Shown here: piece after piece, positions 33,669-44,623 of the stretch
How positions within the stretch are numbered: the first letter of the stretch is position 1
Layout of the letters: the number at the start of each line of letters is the position of its first letter
NCBI RefSeq assembly: GCF_008693005.1
Contig: NZ_VXKE01000019.1
Location: 100,352 to 164,351, forward strand
DNA length: 64,000 nt
Direction of reading: 5' to 3'
From: Helicobacter canis
GTDB lineage: Bacteria > Campylobacterota > Campylobacteria > Campylobacterales > Helicobacteraceae
Program-made: the position numbers and the translations under genes
The notes under the pieces: generated by a model
What the model was told of the DNA's origin: nothing
The model's database searches: none
What the model saw: only the letters and a program-made list of their open reading frames with translations

Positions 33669-34205
33669 ATGTCAAGAGTTGGTAAAAGACCTGTTGGTAT
33701 TCCAGATTCTGTGCAAGTGAATGTAGAGGGCAGTAAGATCACATTTAAAGGGGCGAAAGCTACAAAGGAGCTTGAAACATACGGCAGAGTTAAGGTAGAG
33801 TTAAAGGATAGGGAACTTGTTTTTTCTGCATTGGATTCTGCTCCGCAGTCTAGAGCTTTTTGGGGGACTTATCGAGCTTTGGCAAATAATATAGTTGTTG
33901 GATTGACTCAGGGGTTTGCAAAAACTCTTGAAATTAACGGGGTCGGTTACAAGGCTGCTGTATCAGGTAATATGCTTGAGCTTGCTCTTGGATTCTCTCA
34001 TCCGATCAAATATCCCATACCTGCTGGAGTAGAGATGACACTTGATAAGAATCAGCTTACTATCAAGGGTAGCGATAAGCAGCAGATTGGGCAAATTGCA
34101 GCTGAGATACGGGAGTTTAGACCCCCTGAGCCTTATAAGGGTAAAGGGATAAAGTATGCTGATGAGATCATTATTAGAAAAGCTGGTAAGACGGCGAAAA
34201 AATAA
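33669..34205 (+). CDS. rplF: 50S ribosomal protein L6
   Basis: 178 residues. [35 protein letters not shown], and [16 protein letters not shown] with the usual basic tail. Confidence 0.98.
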   Translation: MSRVGKRPVGIPDSVQVNVEGSKITFKGAKATKELETYGRVKVELKDRELVFSALDSAPQSRAFWGTYRALANNIVVGLTQGFAKTLEINGVGYKAAVSGNMLELALGFSHPIKYPIPAGVEMTLDKNQLTIKGSDKQQIGQIAAEIREFRPPEPYKGKGIKYADEIIIRKAGKTAKK

Positions 34206-34218
34206 CTAAGGGGCTGAT

Positions 34219-34575
34219 ATGACTAGTAAAGTTTTGGAATTGAAAAAGAGCTTGCGCCTTAAGAGAAAAGCTCGCATTAGAGATAAGGTGAGTGGCGTGG
34301 ATTCTCGCCCTAGAATTAGTATTTTTCGATCAAATAAGTATTTGTATGCTCAGGCGATCGATGATGTTAGGCAGATAACTCTTGCAGCCGTTGATGGGAG
34401 AAAGCTTAAGCTTGGCAACAATAAAGATCAGGCTAAGCAGATTGCTGCAGTATTTGCGCAAGAGCTAAAGAGTAAGGGGATCAATGAGGCGGTATTTGAT
34501 CGTAATGGGTATTTGTTTCACGGTGTTGTTCGCGTCTTTGCAGATTCTTTGCGAGAGCAAGGTATAGCACTATAA
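34219..34575 (+). CDS. rplR: 50S ribosomal protein L18
   Basis: 118 residues. [33 protein letters not shown] and [21 protein letters not shown]. Binds 5S rRNA with L5. Confidence 0.98.
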   Translation: MTSKVLELKKSLRLKRKARIRDKVSGVDSRPRISIFRSNKYLYAQAIDDVRQITLAAVDGRKLKLGNNKDQAKQIAAVFAQELKSKGINEAVFDRNGYLFHGVVRVFADSLREQGIAL

Positions 34576-34591
34576 AATTAAGGAAGATGTT

Positions 34592-35032
34592 ATGAAAATC
34601 GATAGAGAAGAATTTAGTGAAGTTGTTGTAAATATTGGTCGTGTAACAAAGGTAGTTAAAGGTGGGCGAAGGTTTCGTTTTAATGCACTTGTTGTCGTGG
34701 GCAATCGTAATGGTATGGTTGGATTTGGCTTGGGTAAGGCGAAAGAAGTTCCAGATGCTATTAAAAAGGCTGTCGATGATGCATTTAAGAATGTTATCAA
34801 GGTTAATATCAAAGGCACAACGATAGCCCACGATATCGAGTATAAATATAATGCAAGTCGTATTTTGCTCAAACCTGCCAGCGAAGGGACGGGTGTTATA
34901 GCAGGTGGGTCAGCTAGACCTGTGATAGAGCTTGCTGGAATTAAGGATATTTTGACAAAATCTTTGGGCTCTAGTAATCCTTACAATGTAGTTAGGGCTA
35001 CTTTTGATGCTCTAGCACAGATTAAAGCATAA
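34592..35032 (+). CDS. rpsE: 30S ribosomal protein S5
   Basis: 146 residues. [59 protein letters not shown] and [17 protein letters not shown]. rplO follows directly; no rpmD (L30) lies between, as in other Campylobacterota. Confidence 0.98.
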   Translation: MKIDREEFSEVVVNIGRVTKVVKGGRRFRFNALVVVGNRNGMVGFGLGKAKEVPDAIKKAVDDAFKNVIKVNIKGTTIAHDIEYKYNASRILLKPASEGTGVIAGGSARPVIELAGIKDILTKSLGSSNPYNVVRATFDALAQIKA

Positions 35033-35043
35033 GGGGGTATTGT

Positions 35044-35487
35044 ATGGCTTCTTTACATATAATTAAACCAGCTAAGGGAAGCGTAAAGGATATTAAGAGA
35101 GTGGGTCGTGGTCAAGGTAGTGGTATGGGTAAGACATCTACTCGAGGTGGCAAGGGGCAGACGGCTCGCACAGGCTACACAGCTAAGAGAGGGTTTGAAG
35201 GTGGGCAGCAGCCACTTCAGCGTCGTCTGCCAAAAGTCGGCTTCACAACTAGAATCCACAAACCTTATATTATCAATGTCGATAGAATCAAAGCCGTAGT
35301 TGGTCTTAGTGAGATTACCATAGAGAGTATAGATGGTGTTCATAAGCTTCCTAGTTGTGCTAAGGTTGCTCAATCTGCATCATTGGCGCGACAGAAAGTT
35401 CTCGTTAAGCTTATAGGTGCTGGTGCATCTGCACTTGCAGATAAAGTGAGAGATACTAGGGTAGCTGTGAGTGGGCAGCGAAAATAG
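35044..35487 (+). CDS. rplO: 50S ribosomal protein L15
   Basis: 147 residues. [38 protein letters not shown] and [16 protein letters not shown]. Directly precedes secY. Confidence 0.97.
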   Translation: MASLHIIKPAKGSVKDIKRVGRGQGSGMGKTSTRGGKGQTARTGYTAKRGFEGGQQPLQRRLPKVGFTTRIHKPYIINVDRIKAVVGLSEITIESIDGVHKLPSCAKVAQSASLARQKVLVKLIGAGASALADKVRDTRVAVSGQRK

Positions 35488-35501
35488 GACAAGAGTCTCG
35501 T

Positions 35502-36761
35502 ATGAATAAAGCGATTGTTAATAAGATTCTTATCACGCTAGCTTTTTTATTTGCTTATCGTGTGCTTGCATATGTTCCAATACCCGGGGTCGATGCGGCG
35601 GTCATTAAAGATTTCTTCCGTATGAGCAGTAGCAATGCCTTGGGGCTTTTCAATATGTTTAGTGGTGGAGCTGTGGAGCGTATAAGTATTATTACGCTTG
35701 GCATTATGCCCTACATCACAGCTTCCATTATTATGGAGCTTTTGGCAGCCACTTTTGCTCCACTTGCAAAAATGAAAAAAGAGCGCGATGGTATGCAGAG
35801 ATATATGCAAATCATTCGCTATGTTACGATTTTTATTACAATTATTCAGGCTATTAGTGTGTCGTTTGGGTTGCGTAGTATCGGCGGCGGTCCTAATGGT
35901 GCAATTTTGATTGATATGAAAGAGTTTTTGCTTATTTCTGTGTTTGCTATGCTTGCTGGGACAATGCTTCTTGTGTGGATTGGCGAGCAGATTACACAGA
36001 GGGGCGTAGGTAATGGCATAAGCCTTATTATCTTTGGTGGTATTGTGTCTGGGATACCAAGTGCAGTTGGATCGACTTTCAAGCTTGTTAATACTGGAGA
36101 AATTAGTATCCTAAGTCTTGTTGTGATTGGCATTATCATTGTCGCTACAATTTGCTGTATTGTGTATATTGAGCTGGCTGAAAGGCGAATCCCTATTTCT
36201 TATGCACGTAAAGTGGTAATGCAGAATCAAAATAAGCGCATTATGAACTATATTCCCATTAAGCTGAATTTAAGTGGAGTGATACCGCCTATTTTTGCTT
36301 CTGCATTGCTTGTGTTTCCATCCACGATTTTGCAAGCTTCAAGCAATCAATATTTACAGCTTGTCGCAGATATTTTAAGCCCTAGCCATTATTTGCACCA
36401 CATTTTAATGTTTGTGTTTGTCGTGTTTTTTGCTTATTTTTATTCTTCGATTGTGTTTAATGCTAAGGATATTGCAGATAACCTGAAGCGCCAAGGTGGA
36501 TATATACCTGGAATGCGTCCGGGTGAGGGGACTTCATCATTTTTGAATTTTGTCGCAAATAATTTGACCTTGTGGGGCTCATTGTATTTGGCGATTGTAT
36601 CCACCCTTCCTTGGGCATTAGTGAAGCTTTTGGGCGTGCCTTTCTATTTTGGTGGGACTGCTGTGCTTATTGTCGTGCAGGTTGCCATTGATACAATGCG
36701 TAAGATTGAAGCACAAGTCTATATGAATAAATACAAGACATTGAGTGCGGTTGGATTCTAG
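35502..36761 (+). CDS. secY: Protein translocase subunit SecY
   Basis: 419 residues with ten predicted membrane helices. FAYRVLAYVPIPGVDAAV in the first helix region, LGIMPYITASIIMELLA, GIGNGISLIIFGGI-type VGNGISLIIFGGIVSGIP, ISYARKVV, and DIADNLKRQGGYIPGMRPGE. Forms the inner-membrane protein channel with SecE and SecG. Usual place after rplO. Confidence 0.98.
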   Translation: MNKAIVNKILITLAFLFAYRVLAYVPIPGVDAAVIKDFFRMSSSNALGLFNMFSGGAVERISIITLGIMPYITASIIMELLAATFAPLAKMKKERDGMQRYMQIIRYVTIFITIIQAISVSFGLRSIGGGPNGAILIDMKEFLLISVFAMLAGTMLLVWIGEQITQRGVGNGISLIIFGGIVSGIPSAVGSTFKLVNTGEISILSLVVIGIIIVATICCIVYIELAERRIPISYARKVVMQNQNKRIMNYIPIKLNLSGVIPPIFASALLVFPSTILQASSNQYLQLVADILSPSHYLHHILMFVFVVFFAYFYSSIVFNAKDIADNLKRQGGYIPGMRPGEGTSSFLNFVANNLTLWGSLYLAIVSTLPWALVKLLGVPFYFGGTAVLIVVQVAIDTMRKIEAQVYMNKYKTLSAVGF

Positions 36762-36788
36762 AATTGTGAATGGTCGCGGAGTAGTGTT

Positions 36789-37547
36789 GTGGCGATAGCA
36801 ATTCGTAGTAAGCGAGACCTTGCTGGTTTAGAGAAGTCATCGACAATTGTGGCAAAAACACTGGCACTTGTGGTGGAGAATGCTCTGCCTGGAATTAGCC
36901 TTTATGAGCTCGATAGGATTGCTGAGGATTATATTGTATCTCAGTGTGCTCGTCCAGCTTTTAAGGGGCTTTATGGATTCCCAAATGCTACTTGCTTATC
37001 TCTTAATTCCGTGATTATTCACGGTATCCCCAGTGATTATAGGCTGCAAGATGGTGATATTTTAGGAGTTGATTTGGGTGTTGAGTGTGGGGGGTGGTTT
37101 GGTGATGGTGCTGTTACTATTGGTATTGGGAAAATAAGCCTTAAAGATGAGCAATTGATCGCTTGTGCGAAAGATGTGTTATATGAAGCTATTGATTTTT
37201 GTTGCTCTGGTATGCATTTTAAAGAGTTAAGTTTGTTTTTAGAACAGGCAATTACGCAAAGAGGTTTTATTCCTTTACAGGGATTTTGCGGGCACGGAAT
37301 AGGTAGGAAACCGCACGAAGAGCCAGAGATACCAAACTACTTGGAATCACCCAACCCAAGGCAGGGACCAAAAATTAAAGATGGTATGGTGTTTTGTATT
37401 GAGCCTATGGTATGCCAGAGTGATGGAGTGCCAGTGATTTTGGAAGACAAATGGTCTGTTGTCGCTAAGGATATGCAAAATGGTAGCCATTATGAGCATA
37501 CGATTGCTATGATTGATGGTAGAGCGAGAATTTTAACCCACAGCTAA
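36789..37547 (+). CDS. map: Methionine aminopeptidase, type I
   Basis: Removes the initiator Met from new proteins. 252 residues with a GTG start (GGAG about 8 nt upstream). Metal ligands are seen as [19 protein letters not shown], the His in [27 protein letters not shown], and EHTIAMIDG. Lies between secY and infA. Confidence 0.97.
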   Translation: MAIAIRSKRDLAGLEKSSTIVAKTLALVVENALPGISLYELDRIAEDYIVSQCARPAFKGLYGFPNATCLSLNSVIIHGIPSDYRLQDGDILGVDLGVECGGWFGDGAVTIGIGKISLKDEQLIACAKDVLYEAIDFCCSGMHFKELSLFLEQAITQRGFIPLQGFCGHGIGRKPHEEPEIPNYLESPNPRQGPKIKDGMVFCIEPMVCQSDGVPVILEDKWSVVAKDMQNGSHYEHTIAMIDGRARILTHS

Positions 37548-37557
37548 AGGAGTAAGA

Positions 37558-37776
37558 TTGGCGAAAGATGATGTAATAGAAATAGATGGTAAGGTGATTG
37601 AGTCTCTGCCAAATGCGACTTTTCGAGTCGAGTTGGATAACGGACATATTGTTCTGTGCCATATTGCCGGAAAGATGAGAATGCATTATATTAAGATTCT
37701 ACCGGGCGATAGGGTAAAGCTAGAATTAACCCCCTACAGCCTAGATAAAGGTAGGATCACATATCGCTATAAATAA
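37558..37776 (+). CDS. infA: Translation initiation factor IF-1
   Basis: 72 residues with a TTG start, preceded by AAGGAG. S1-like OB fold: [59 protein letters not shown]. Confidence 0.97.
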   Translation: MAKDDVIEIDGKVIESLPNATFRVELDNGHIVLCHIAGKMRMHYIKILPGDRVKLELTPYSLDKGRITYRYK

Positions 37777-37884
37777 GCCTGCTTTAAACTAATGTCGGCT
37801 ATAATCCGCGTTTTTAGTTTTGGAAATGACAGAGCTATTGCTTTAAGCGATGTCCTAGATGTCATTAATTTATAAGGAGTTCGT

Positions 37885-37998
37885 ATGAAAGTGCGACCGT
37901 CGGTCAAGAAGATGTGCGATAAATGTAAGATTATCAAGCGTAGGGGTGTTGTGCGAGTGATCTGCGCCACCCCCAAACATAAACAGAGACAAGGATAA
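37885..37998 (+). CDS. rpmJ: 50S ribosomal protein L36
   Basis: 37 residues. [20 protein letters not shown] and then [13 protein letters not shown]. Zinc ligands are Cys11, Cys14, Cys27 and the His near the end, so this is the zinc-binding form. AAGGAG lies before the ATG. The region 37777-37884 between infA and this gene is AT-rich and contains CTATAATCC (37799-37807), a possible internal promoter -10. Confidence 0.97.
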   Translation: MKVRPSVKKMCDKCKIIKRRGVVRVICATPKHKQRQG

Positions 37999-38001
37999 AC
38001 A

Positions 38002-38367
38002 ATGGCGAGAATTGCTGGTGTAGATTTGCCTAAAAAGAAAAGAGTTGAGTATGCGCTCACATATATTTATGGTATTGGGCTTAAGAGTTCGAGAGATATT
38101 CTTAGAGCTGTAAATATTTCTTTTGACAAGCGAGTTAATGATCTCAGCGAAGATGAAGTATCTGTTATTGCTAAGAAAATTCAAGAAAGCTATGTTGTTG
38201 AGGGTGATTTGCGTAAAAAAGTGCAGATGGATATAAAGGCTCTTATGGATCTTGGTAGCTATCGTGGTCTAAGGCATAGAAAGGGGCTTCCTGTTCGTGG
38301 GCAGACAACTAAAAACAATGCGCGCACAAGAAAAGGAAAGCGTAAAACAGTTGGCTCTAAAAGCTGA
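38002..38367 (+). CDS. rpsM: 30S ribosomal protein S13
   Basis: 121 residues. [33 protein letters not shown], and the end [20 protein letters not shown]. Starts 3 nt after rpmJ. Confidence 0.98.
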   Translation: MARIAGVDLPKKKRVEYALTYIYGIGLKSSRDILRAVNISFDKRVNDLSEDEVSVIAKKIQESYVVEGDLRKKVQMDIKALMDLGSYRGLRHRKGLPVRGQTTKNNARTRKGKRKTVGSKS

Positions 38368-38387
38368 TAGGATCTTAAGGAGATATA

Positions 38388-38777
38388 ATGGCTAAGAATA
38401 CGACAAAAAAACGCGTTGTTAAGAAAAATATCGCGCGAGGAATAGTGTGTATATCAGCTACTTTCAATAATACGAATGTAACTGTTACAGATGAGATGGG
38501 CAATGTGCTATGCTGGGCTACTGCTGGTGGATTGGGCTTCAAGGGAAGTAAGAAATCTACCCCATACGCCGCACAGCAGGCGGTTGAGAGTGCTTTAGCA
38601 AAAGCCAAAGAACATGGGATTAAAGAAGTTGGTATTAAAGTGCAAGGACCGGGAAGCGGTAGAGAAACTGCTATCAAGAGCGTAGGTGCTGTTGAAGGCA
38701 TTAAAGTATTATGGCTAAAGGATATAACGCCATTGCCACACAATGGTTGCAGACCGCCAAAAAGAAGAAGAGTGTAA
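38388..38777 (+). CDS. rpsK: 30S ribosomal protein S11
   Basis: 129 residues. [24 protein letters not shown] block, [38 protein letters not shown], and the end [18 protein letters not shown]. Part of the alpha section of the operon. Confidence 0.98.
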   Translation: MAKNTTKKRVVKKNIARGIVCISATFNNTNVTVTDEMGNVLCWATAGGLGFKGSKKSTPYAAQQAVESALAKAKEHGIKEVGIKVQGPGSGRETAIKSVGAVEGIKVLWLKDITPLPHNGCRPPKRRRV

Positions 38778-38787
38778 GGGGATAATA

Positions 38788-39414
38788 ATGGCACGATATA
38801 GAGGACCTGTTGAAAAATTAGAGCGAAGATTTGGTGTTTCACTTGCATTGAAGGGTGAAAGAAGGTTGGCTGGCAAGAGTGCGCTTGAAAAGCGACCATA
38901 TGCACCTGGTCAGCACGGACAAAGACGAGGGAAGATTTCTGAATATGGCTTACAATTGCGAGAGAAGCAAAAGGCTAAGGTGATGTATGGTGTCTCCGAG
39001 AAGCAATTTCGCTCCATCTTTGTTGAAGCAAATAGGCAAGAGGGTAACACGGGGGAGAATTTGATTAGACTGATTGAGTGTCGGCTCGACAATGTTGTGT
39101 ATCGTATGGGGTTTGCTACTACTAGACGCTTTGCTAGGCAGCTTGTTACACACGGGCATATTTTAGTTGATGGCAAGAGGCTTGATATTCCATCTTATTT
39201 TGTGAAGCCGGGTCAAAAGATCGAAGTGGTAGAAAAGACTAAAAATAATCCACAAGTGTCTGCTGCGCTTGATCTTACGGCGCAGGTTGGGATTGTGCCT
39301 TGGGTGGATATAGATAAAGATAAGCGATTCGGTATTTTTACACGCTACCCACAGCGAGAAGAAGTTGTTATTCCTATTGAAGAACGCTTGATAGTTGAAT
39401 TGTATTCTAAATAA
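38788..39414 (+). CDS. rpsD: 30S ribosomal protein S4
   Basis: 208 residues from ATG 38788, where the family start [14 protein letters not shown] lies. S4 domain: [38 protein letters not shown]. Lacks the zinc cysteines. In other bacteria S4 represses the alpha operon. Confidence 0.98.
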   Translation: MARYRGPVEKLERRFGVSLALKGERRLAGKSALEKRPYAPGQHGQRRGKISEYGLQLREKQKAKVMYGVSEKQFRSIFVEANRQEGNTGENLIRLIECRLDNVVYRMGFATTRRFARQLVTHGHILVDGKRLDIPSYFVKPGQKIEVVEKTKNNPQVSAALDLTAQVGIVPWVDIDKDKRFGIFTRYPQREEVVIPIEERLIVELYSK

Positions 39415-39433
39415 TAGATTAGGCAGGTGATTT

Positions 39434-40447
39434 ATGGATATTTTTAGAACTATTCCTTACATTCCTAATGAGATTAAGATAGAGGATATTGGTGAAAATC
39501 GCATTCGCGTGAGTGTGTGGCCATTTGAGCCTAGAAGTGCCATTACATTTGCACATCCTTTGAGACGCTTGCTTTATTCTTGCACGCCCGGTTATGCACC
39601 TGTTATGTTGCATATTGATGGCGTGGCTCACGAGTTTGATTCTGTGCGTGGTATTACAGAAGATGTTACTCCTTTTATCGTTAATCTTAAGAGTATCTAT
39701 TTTGCAGGAAAGGGTCCAGAAGTTAAGGACACAATTCGTGTTAATTATGAATTTACCGGTCCTATGGAGCTTCGTGGTGCAAATTTGGTAAATGATGAAG
39801 TGGATGTGGTCAATAAAGATGCCTATCTTGCTACAATTAACGAGGATGCGAAATTTAGCTTTTCTCTTGTCATTAAGCGTTCCATTGACTTTATGCCTAG
39901 CGAGTTAGTAAGAAAAGATAAGGATTTCACAGGGGAGGTTGGGCTTATACCTCTTGATGCATTTTTTAGCCCTGTAAAGGAAGCTGTATATAGGATTGAA
40001 GATGTGCTTGTGGAAGATAATCCTAATTTTGAAAAGATTGTGTTTGAGATAGAGACAAATGGGCAGGTTGCACCGATTGATGCTTTTAAGAATGCTGTGG
40101 CTGTAGCACAAACTCAGCTTAATATATTTGGGGAAGATGTAGCGGTTTTGAGCCCAGATTCTGGAAATGCTGCGGAAGATGTTGTGGATATAAAGAATCT
40201 TCTTGTCAAAATTGATACACTCAATCTTAGCACGCGCTGCTTTCATTGCCTAGATAAAATTGGTATTCAATATATTGGTGAGCTTGTGATGATGAGCGAA
40301 AATGATTTGAAGAATATTAAAAATATGGGTAAGAAATCTTTTGATGAGATTGCTGAGAAATTAAGCTCATTTGGCTATCCCATAGGGACATCTTTGAGCA
40401 CAGAAGTGCTTGAAGCTTTTAATAAAAAAATTGGTCGATCAAAGTAA
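39434..40447 (+). CDS. rpoA: RNA polymerase alpha subunit
   Basis: 337 residues. N-terminal dimer domain with FEPRSAITFAHPLRRLLYSC and GVAHEFDSVRGITEDV; linker; C-terminal domain LLVKIDTLNLSTRCFHCLDK and GELVMMSENDLKNIKNMGKK, the site of UP-element and activator contact. The C-terminal domain departs from the common NLSVRSYNCLK form, as usual in epsilon bacteria. Confidence 0.98.
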   Translation: MDIFRTIPYIPNEIKIEDIGENRIRVSVWPFEPRSAITFAHPLRRLLYSCTPGYAPVMLHIDGVAHEFDSVRGITEDVTPFIVNLKSIYFAGKGPEVKDTIRVNYEFTGPMELRGANLVNDEVDVVNKDAYLATINEDAKFSFSLVIKRSIDFMPSELVRKDKDFTGEVGLIPLDAFFSPVKEAVYRIEDVLVEDNPNFEKIVFEIETNGQVAPIDAFKNAVAVAQTQLNIFGEDVAVLSPDSGNAAEDVVDIKNLLVKIDTLNLSTRCFHCLDKIGIQYIGELVMMSENDLKNIKNMGKKSFDEIAEKLSSFGYPIGTSLSTEVLEAFNKKIGRSK

Positions 40448-40470
40448 CCTATCGTAGCTAAGGAGTATGA

Positions 40471-40824
40471 ATGAGACATAGACACGGATATAGAAAGCTT
40501 GGCAGAACAAGCTCACACAGAAAAGCACTATTGAAGAATCTTGCTATTGCGTTGATTGATAATGGCAAGATAGAGACTAGTGTCTTTAAGGCAAAAGAAT
40601 TGCAAACTTATATAGAGCGTCTTGTTACGACTGCTAGGGTTGGCGATTTTAATGCACATCGTTTGGTATTTGCATATTTGCAAAATAAAGGTGCGACAAA
40701 GAAGCTAGTAGCCGAAATTGCTCCAAAGTATAAAGAACGCAAAGGTGGATACACTCGCATACAAAGAACGCGGACAAGAAGAGGCGATGCTTCGCAGATG
40801 GCTTTTATCGAGTTTGTTGAGTAG
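40471..40824 (+). CDS. rplQ: 50S ribosomal protein L17
   Basis: 117 residues. [36 protein letters not shown] and [14 protein letters not shown]. Last ribosomal gene of the operon; 84 bases separate it from the rhodanese gene and no strong terminator is visible. Confidence 0.98.
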   Translation: MRHRHGYRKLGRTSSHRKALLKNLAIALIDNGKIETSVFKAKELQTYIERLVTTARVGDFNAHRLVFAYLQNKGATKKLVAEIAPKYKERKGGYTRIQRTRTRRGDASQMAFIEFVE

Positions 40825-40908
40825 GCACTGGAGGTATGCACCTTTGCTTTTGATGGTGGTGTGTATTAAAGAGACTAGGAATGGCATAGTGCCTATACAG
40901 GTAGCGGC

Positions 40909-41262
40909 GTGAATTACTCTCCTATTCACCCAAGTAGTGCAGAGCCCGTCTGCTCTGCAAATGTTATAGCATTGTTAGAAAATACCCCAGATATACAGAT
41001 CATTGATATACGAGAGTCTAACGATTATGCTGTAGATCATATAGACAATGCTAGGAATTTTCCTATGCAAGACTTTGCTAGCTTATCACAAGAGATTTTA
41101 GCCCACCCGCAGGCAGCATACTTACTTCATTGTTATAGTGGCTATACAGTCTCTGTGTATGGCTCTTATCTTGTGGAGATGGGCGCAAAGAATGTGTATT
41201 ATTTTGACGAGAGTTTTTATGAGCTTAAACAAGCGTTACAAAACCACCATAAGCAAGAGTAA
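40909..41262 (+). CDS. Rhodanese-like domain protein
   Basis: 117 residues with a GTG start. A single rhodanese domain: IQIIDIRESNDYAVDHIDNA with the conserved Asp, and the active-site loop HCYSGYTVSVYG with a catalytic Cys. A sulfur carrier or sulfurtransferase; substrate unknown. Its stop TAA overlaps the ATG of proC, so translation is coupled. Confidence 0.9.
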   Translation: MNYSPIHPSSAEPVCSANVIALLENTPDIQIIDIRESNDYAVDHIDNARNFPMQDFASLSQEILAHPQAAYLLHCYSGYTVSVYGSYLVEMGAKNVYYFDESFYELKQALQNHHKQE

Positions 41263-42194
41263 TGACACATATGCAATCGCCTACAGATCCAGCACAGCAA
41301 GTAACCCCCGCGCAAGATACCATTATGCAAACTATTATTATAGTGGGCTATGGTGCTATGGCAAGGGCTATTACTTATGGTTTGAGCTGTATAGGCAAAT
41401 ACCACTTAGAGATGTGTGGCAGAGATGTATCAAAAGCCCAAATGCTTATCAATGAGTTTGCGCTAAAGAATGCCACAGCCATCGCACTAGAATCTAACTC
41501 TAGTAGTCAGTGCGATAGCAGCCATAATACTCTAGAATCCACACAGAGTAACGCTCTCTCTATCGATATCCAAGATAAAATCGTGTTTTTGTGTGTGAAG
41601 CCCTATGGGCTAAGTAGTTTTCACTATGTTGGACGGGCTAAAGCTGTGTATAGTGTGCTTGCTGGCGTGAGTGTCGCTACATTACAAAGCCACATAAGCG
41701 CGCAAGCATATATCCGCCTTATGCCAAATGTCGCTGCTAGCCAGCTAGATAGTGCGACTGCGGCTTTTTGTGTCAATGCCGATATGAAGCAAGCGCAAGA
41801 GATTTGCGAGAGTTTTGGCAGCGTGGTGTTTGTAGAAGATGAGAAGCTCATTGATGCTAGCATCGCTACAAGCGGTAGCTCGCCTGCGTTTCTCGCGCTT
41901 ATCGCCCAAGCGTTGGTGGATTCTGGGGTGCGCGCAGGGCTGAAAAGGGAGGATTCTTTTAAGCTTGTGGCACAGACTCTCCAAGGCGTTGGCTCGCTAA
42001 TGTATCTTGAAAATCGCACCCCTCAAGAGATTATTGATATGGTAACCACACCGGGAGGGACGACCATTGAAGGGCTAGCCGTGCTAGAATCTAGCGGCGT
42101 GCGTGGCGCGATTATGCGCGCTTGCCAAGCAAGTGTCTCTAAAGCCGCTAGCGCGCAAGTGGCTTTAGATAGCCCAAGTAAAGAATCCCAATGA
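41262..42194 (+). CDS. proC: Pyrroline-5-carboxylate reductase
   Basis: Last step of proline synthesis, using NADPH. 310 residues; the nucleotide-binding fold begins TIIIVGYGAMARAI, so an internal start at ATG 41325 is possible and would remove about 20 residues. RLMPNVAA, GSSPAFLALIAQALVDSGVR, and TPGGTTIEGLAVLESSGVRG are diagnostic. About 30 residues near 67-92 are motif-derived (SNSSSQCDSSHNTLEST). The flippase gene overlaps its end by 4 nt. Confidence 0.95.
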   Translation: MTHMQSPTDPAQQVTPAQDTIMQTIIIVGYGAMARAITYGLSCIGKYHLEMCGRDVSKAQMLINEFALKNATAIALESNSSSQCDSSHNTLESTQSNALSIDIQDKIVFLCVKPYGLSSFHYVGRAKAVYSVLAGVSVATLQSHISAQAYIRLMPNVAASQLDSATAAFCVNADMKQAQEICESFGSVVFVEDEKLIDASIATSGSSPAFLALIAQALVDSGVRAGLKREDSFKLVAQTLQGVGSLMYLENRTPQEIIDMVTTPGGTTIEGLAVLESSGVRGAIMRACQASVSKAASAQVALDSPSKESQ

Positions 42195-43870
42195 GCTATG
42201 TCTCTATGCTTCGCGCTATGCTCACAAGGCGCGATAAAGTTATCTTGCTTTGTCTTTTTATCGCTACGATATTTTTCTCCGTGATGGAGACTATTAGCAT
42301 TAGTATTATTATGCCCTATATTACTTTTGCCTCCAATCCTGACTTAATCTTCGCTCAAGATATTACAAAGCAGATTTATGAGCTTTTAGAGTGTAGCTCA
42401 TCGCTGCAGTTTATGGTGTTTTTCAGCGTGATTTTGATCGCATTCTATCTATTTAGAATTGTGTATGGCGTGGCGTATAATTACGCGCTAAATCGCTTCG
42501 CATTCCGCAAATACCATTTCTTCGCCTATCGGCTCTTTTGCAAGGCAGTGGATTTAAACTATGCTGATTTCACGCGCAAAAAGACCGATACCATTCGCCA
42601 CTCTATTACAGATTCCGCGCTTAAGGCGTCTTTTTATGTGCAGTATTGGCTGCAGATGTTTGCTGAGATTTTTACGATCGTGCTGATGTATGGGCTACTG
42701 CTGCTAACTAGCTGGAAGATGACATTGGTGCTAAGTGTGATTCTAGGTGTGCAGGTGCTGCTTATTACGCGATTTATCGGCGGCAAGATTAAAAAAATGG
42801 GCACGATACGCAACGCTATGGATATGCGCTTCCACGAGATTATTTCTAAAACTTTTGGGAATTTTAAGATCATCAAGCTCAAGGGCAATCAAGAAGATGT
42901 GCAAAAAGAGTTTGAGAGTGCTAGCCACACGCGCATTGGTGCAGAGATTCTCGCGCAAACCCTTCTACCTACACCTAAGCTCATTTTAGAGACGATAGGA
43001 TTTAGCGTGCTTATTGCTAGTGTGGTGTATATTTTAGTGCGTTATGATTCTGCTGCGGCGGTGTTGCCGATCATTTCTATGTATGCACTTGCGTTATATA
43101 GGATTCTACCTGCGGTAACAAAGATTTTGCAAAACTACAATATGATGGGGTTTTATGGTATAGCTGTGCAGCAGGTCTATGAGGATTTGCTCTATCATAC
43201 AGACTATGAAGATAATGCACCTTGTCATTTTGCAAGGAGTATTGAGCTGCGCGGTATTGAGTTTGGCTACCAGCCTAATAAGCCCATTATTAAAGACTTT
43301 AATCTCATAATCAACAAGGGAGAAAAGGTAGCATTTTGTGGGGAGAGTGGCGCGGGCAAAAGCACTTTGGTGGATTTGATTATTGGTATCTATAAGCCCC
43401 AAAAGGGCGAGATTCTAATCGATGGAGTAAAAATCGATAACCACAATCTCCGCAGCTGGCGCAAGAAAATAGGCTATATCCCACAGACAATTTATCTCTT
43501 TGACGGAAGTGTCGCGGAGAATGTAGCCTTTGGTAGCGAGCTTGATGAGCGCAGAGTGATTCAAGCGTGCAAAAAAGCAAATATTTATGACTTTTTATGT
43601 GAGCACGATGGCATTGATACGCGCGTGGGCGAGGGTGGGATTTTGCTAAGTGGGGGGCAGAAGCAGCGCATAGGCATTGCGCGCGCGATTTATGATGACC
43701 CAGAAATCTTAGTCCTAGATGAAGCGACAAGTGCGCTAGACTCCAAAACAGAAGCTAGAATTATGGAAGAGATTTATGGCGTAGCGCAGGATAAGACTCT
43801 GCTAGTCATCGCTCACAGGCTTAATACCATTGAGCATTGCGAGCGCAAAATAGAGCTAAAGAGATCCTAG
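42191..43870 (+). CDS. ABC-type lipid-linked glycan flippase, PglK/Wzk-like
   Basis: 559 residues: six membrane helices (about 15-310) fused to an ATPase domain with Walker A FCGESGAGKSTLV, signature LLSGGQKQR, and EILVLDEATSALD. The resemblance is to PglK of Campylobacter (N-glycan flippase) and Wzk of H. pylori (O-antigen flippase). Predicted role: flipping an undecaprenyl-linked oligosaccharide across the inner membrane. The exact glycan is unknown. Confidence 0.85.
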   Translation: MSYVSMLRAMLTRRDKVILLCLFIATIFFSVMETISISIIMPYITFASNPDLIFAQDITKQIYELLECSSSLQFMVFFSVILIAFYLFRIVYGVAYNYALNRFAFRKYHFFAYRLFCKAVDLNYADFTRKKTDTIRHSITDSALKASFYVQYWLQMFAEIFTIVLMYGLLLLTSWKMTLVLSVILGVQVLLITRFIGGKIKKMGTIRNAMDMRFHEIISKTFGNFKIIKLKGNQEDVQKEFESASHTRIGAEILAQTLLPTPKLILETIGFSVLIASVVYILVRYDSAAAVLPIISMYALALYRILPAVTKILQNYNMMGFYGIAVQQVYEDLLYHTDYEDNAPCHFARSIELRGIEFGYQPNKPIIKDFNLIINKGEKVAFCGESGAGKSTLVDLIIGIYKPQKGEILIDGVKIDNHNLRSWRKKIGYIPQTIYLFDGSVAENVAFGSELDERRVIQACKKANIYDFLCEHDGIDTRVGEGGILLSGGQKQRIGIARAIYDDPEILVLDEATSALDSKTEARIMEEIYGVAQDKTLLVIAHRLNTIEHCERKIELKRS

Positions 43871-43900
43871 AGTGCATAAAATAACCACAAAGGAGAGAGT

Positions 43901-44599
43901 ATGCTAACACTACGCAAAGCAAATGAGCGGGGGCATTTTAATCACGGCTGGCTTGATACCTATCATAGCTTTTCGTTTGCAGGGTATTATGATGAAAGGT
44001 TTATGGGTTTTAGCGCGTTGCGCGTCATCAATGAGGACAGAGTAGAGCCAAGCCAAGGCTTTGGGACGCACTCGCATAAGGATATGGAGATCTTAACTTA
44101 TGTGCTAAGTGGGAGCATCGCGCATAAAGATAGTATGGGCAATGAAGAGCGAGTGCCAAGTGGAGAGTTTCAAATAATGAGTGCGGGCAGTGGCATTACA
44201 CATTCGGAGTTTAATCTTTTGAGTGAGCCATTGCATTTTTATCAAATTTGGATTATGCCAAATGAGCTAGGCATTACCCCACGATATGAGCAAAAGGCAT
44301 TTGACATAAACAAGGGTAAAACACTTATTCTCTCCCCAAACGCGCAGCAAGATTCACTCAAAGTGTATCAAGATATGCGTTTGTGGCTGTATAGGGATAT
44401 TACAAATGAGACTTTTAGCTTTGAAAGTGGTCGCAAGGCATATATCCAAGTGGTGCGTGGCAAACTAGAGATAGAATCTAGCCAAACTAAGCCCTTTGTC
44501 ATAGAAACAAGCGATGGCGTGATGTGCTGTGCTGAATCTAGCTTCAATCTTAAAGGCTTAGATTCTAGCAATGAAGTGCTGATTTTTGATTTGCCTTAG
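43901..44599 (+). CDS. Pirin family protein
   Basis: 232 residues with two cupin domains. The metal-binding motif GTHSHKDMEILTYVLSGSIAH is clear, as are HGWLDTYHSFSF and AGSGITHSEFN. Pirins are iron proteins; some are quercetin dioxygenases and others regulators. The role here is unknown. AAAGGAGAG precedes the ATG. Confidence 0.93.
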   Translation: MLTLRKANERGHFNHGWLDTYHSFSFAGYYDERFMGFSALRVINEDRVEPSQGFGTHSHKDMEILTYVLSGSIAHKDSMGNEERVPSGEFQIMSAGSGITHSEFNLLSEPLHFYQIWIMPNELGITPRYEQKAFDINKGKTLILSPNAQQDSLKVYQDMRLWLYRDITNETFSFESGRKAYIQVVRGKLEIESSQTKPFVIETSDGVMCCAESSFNLKGLDSSNEVLIFDLP

Positions 44600-44623
44600 G
44601 CGTATGGCGTATAAAGGGGCGTG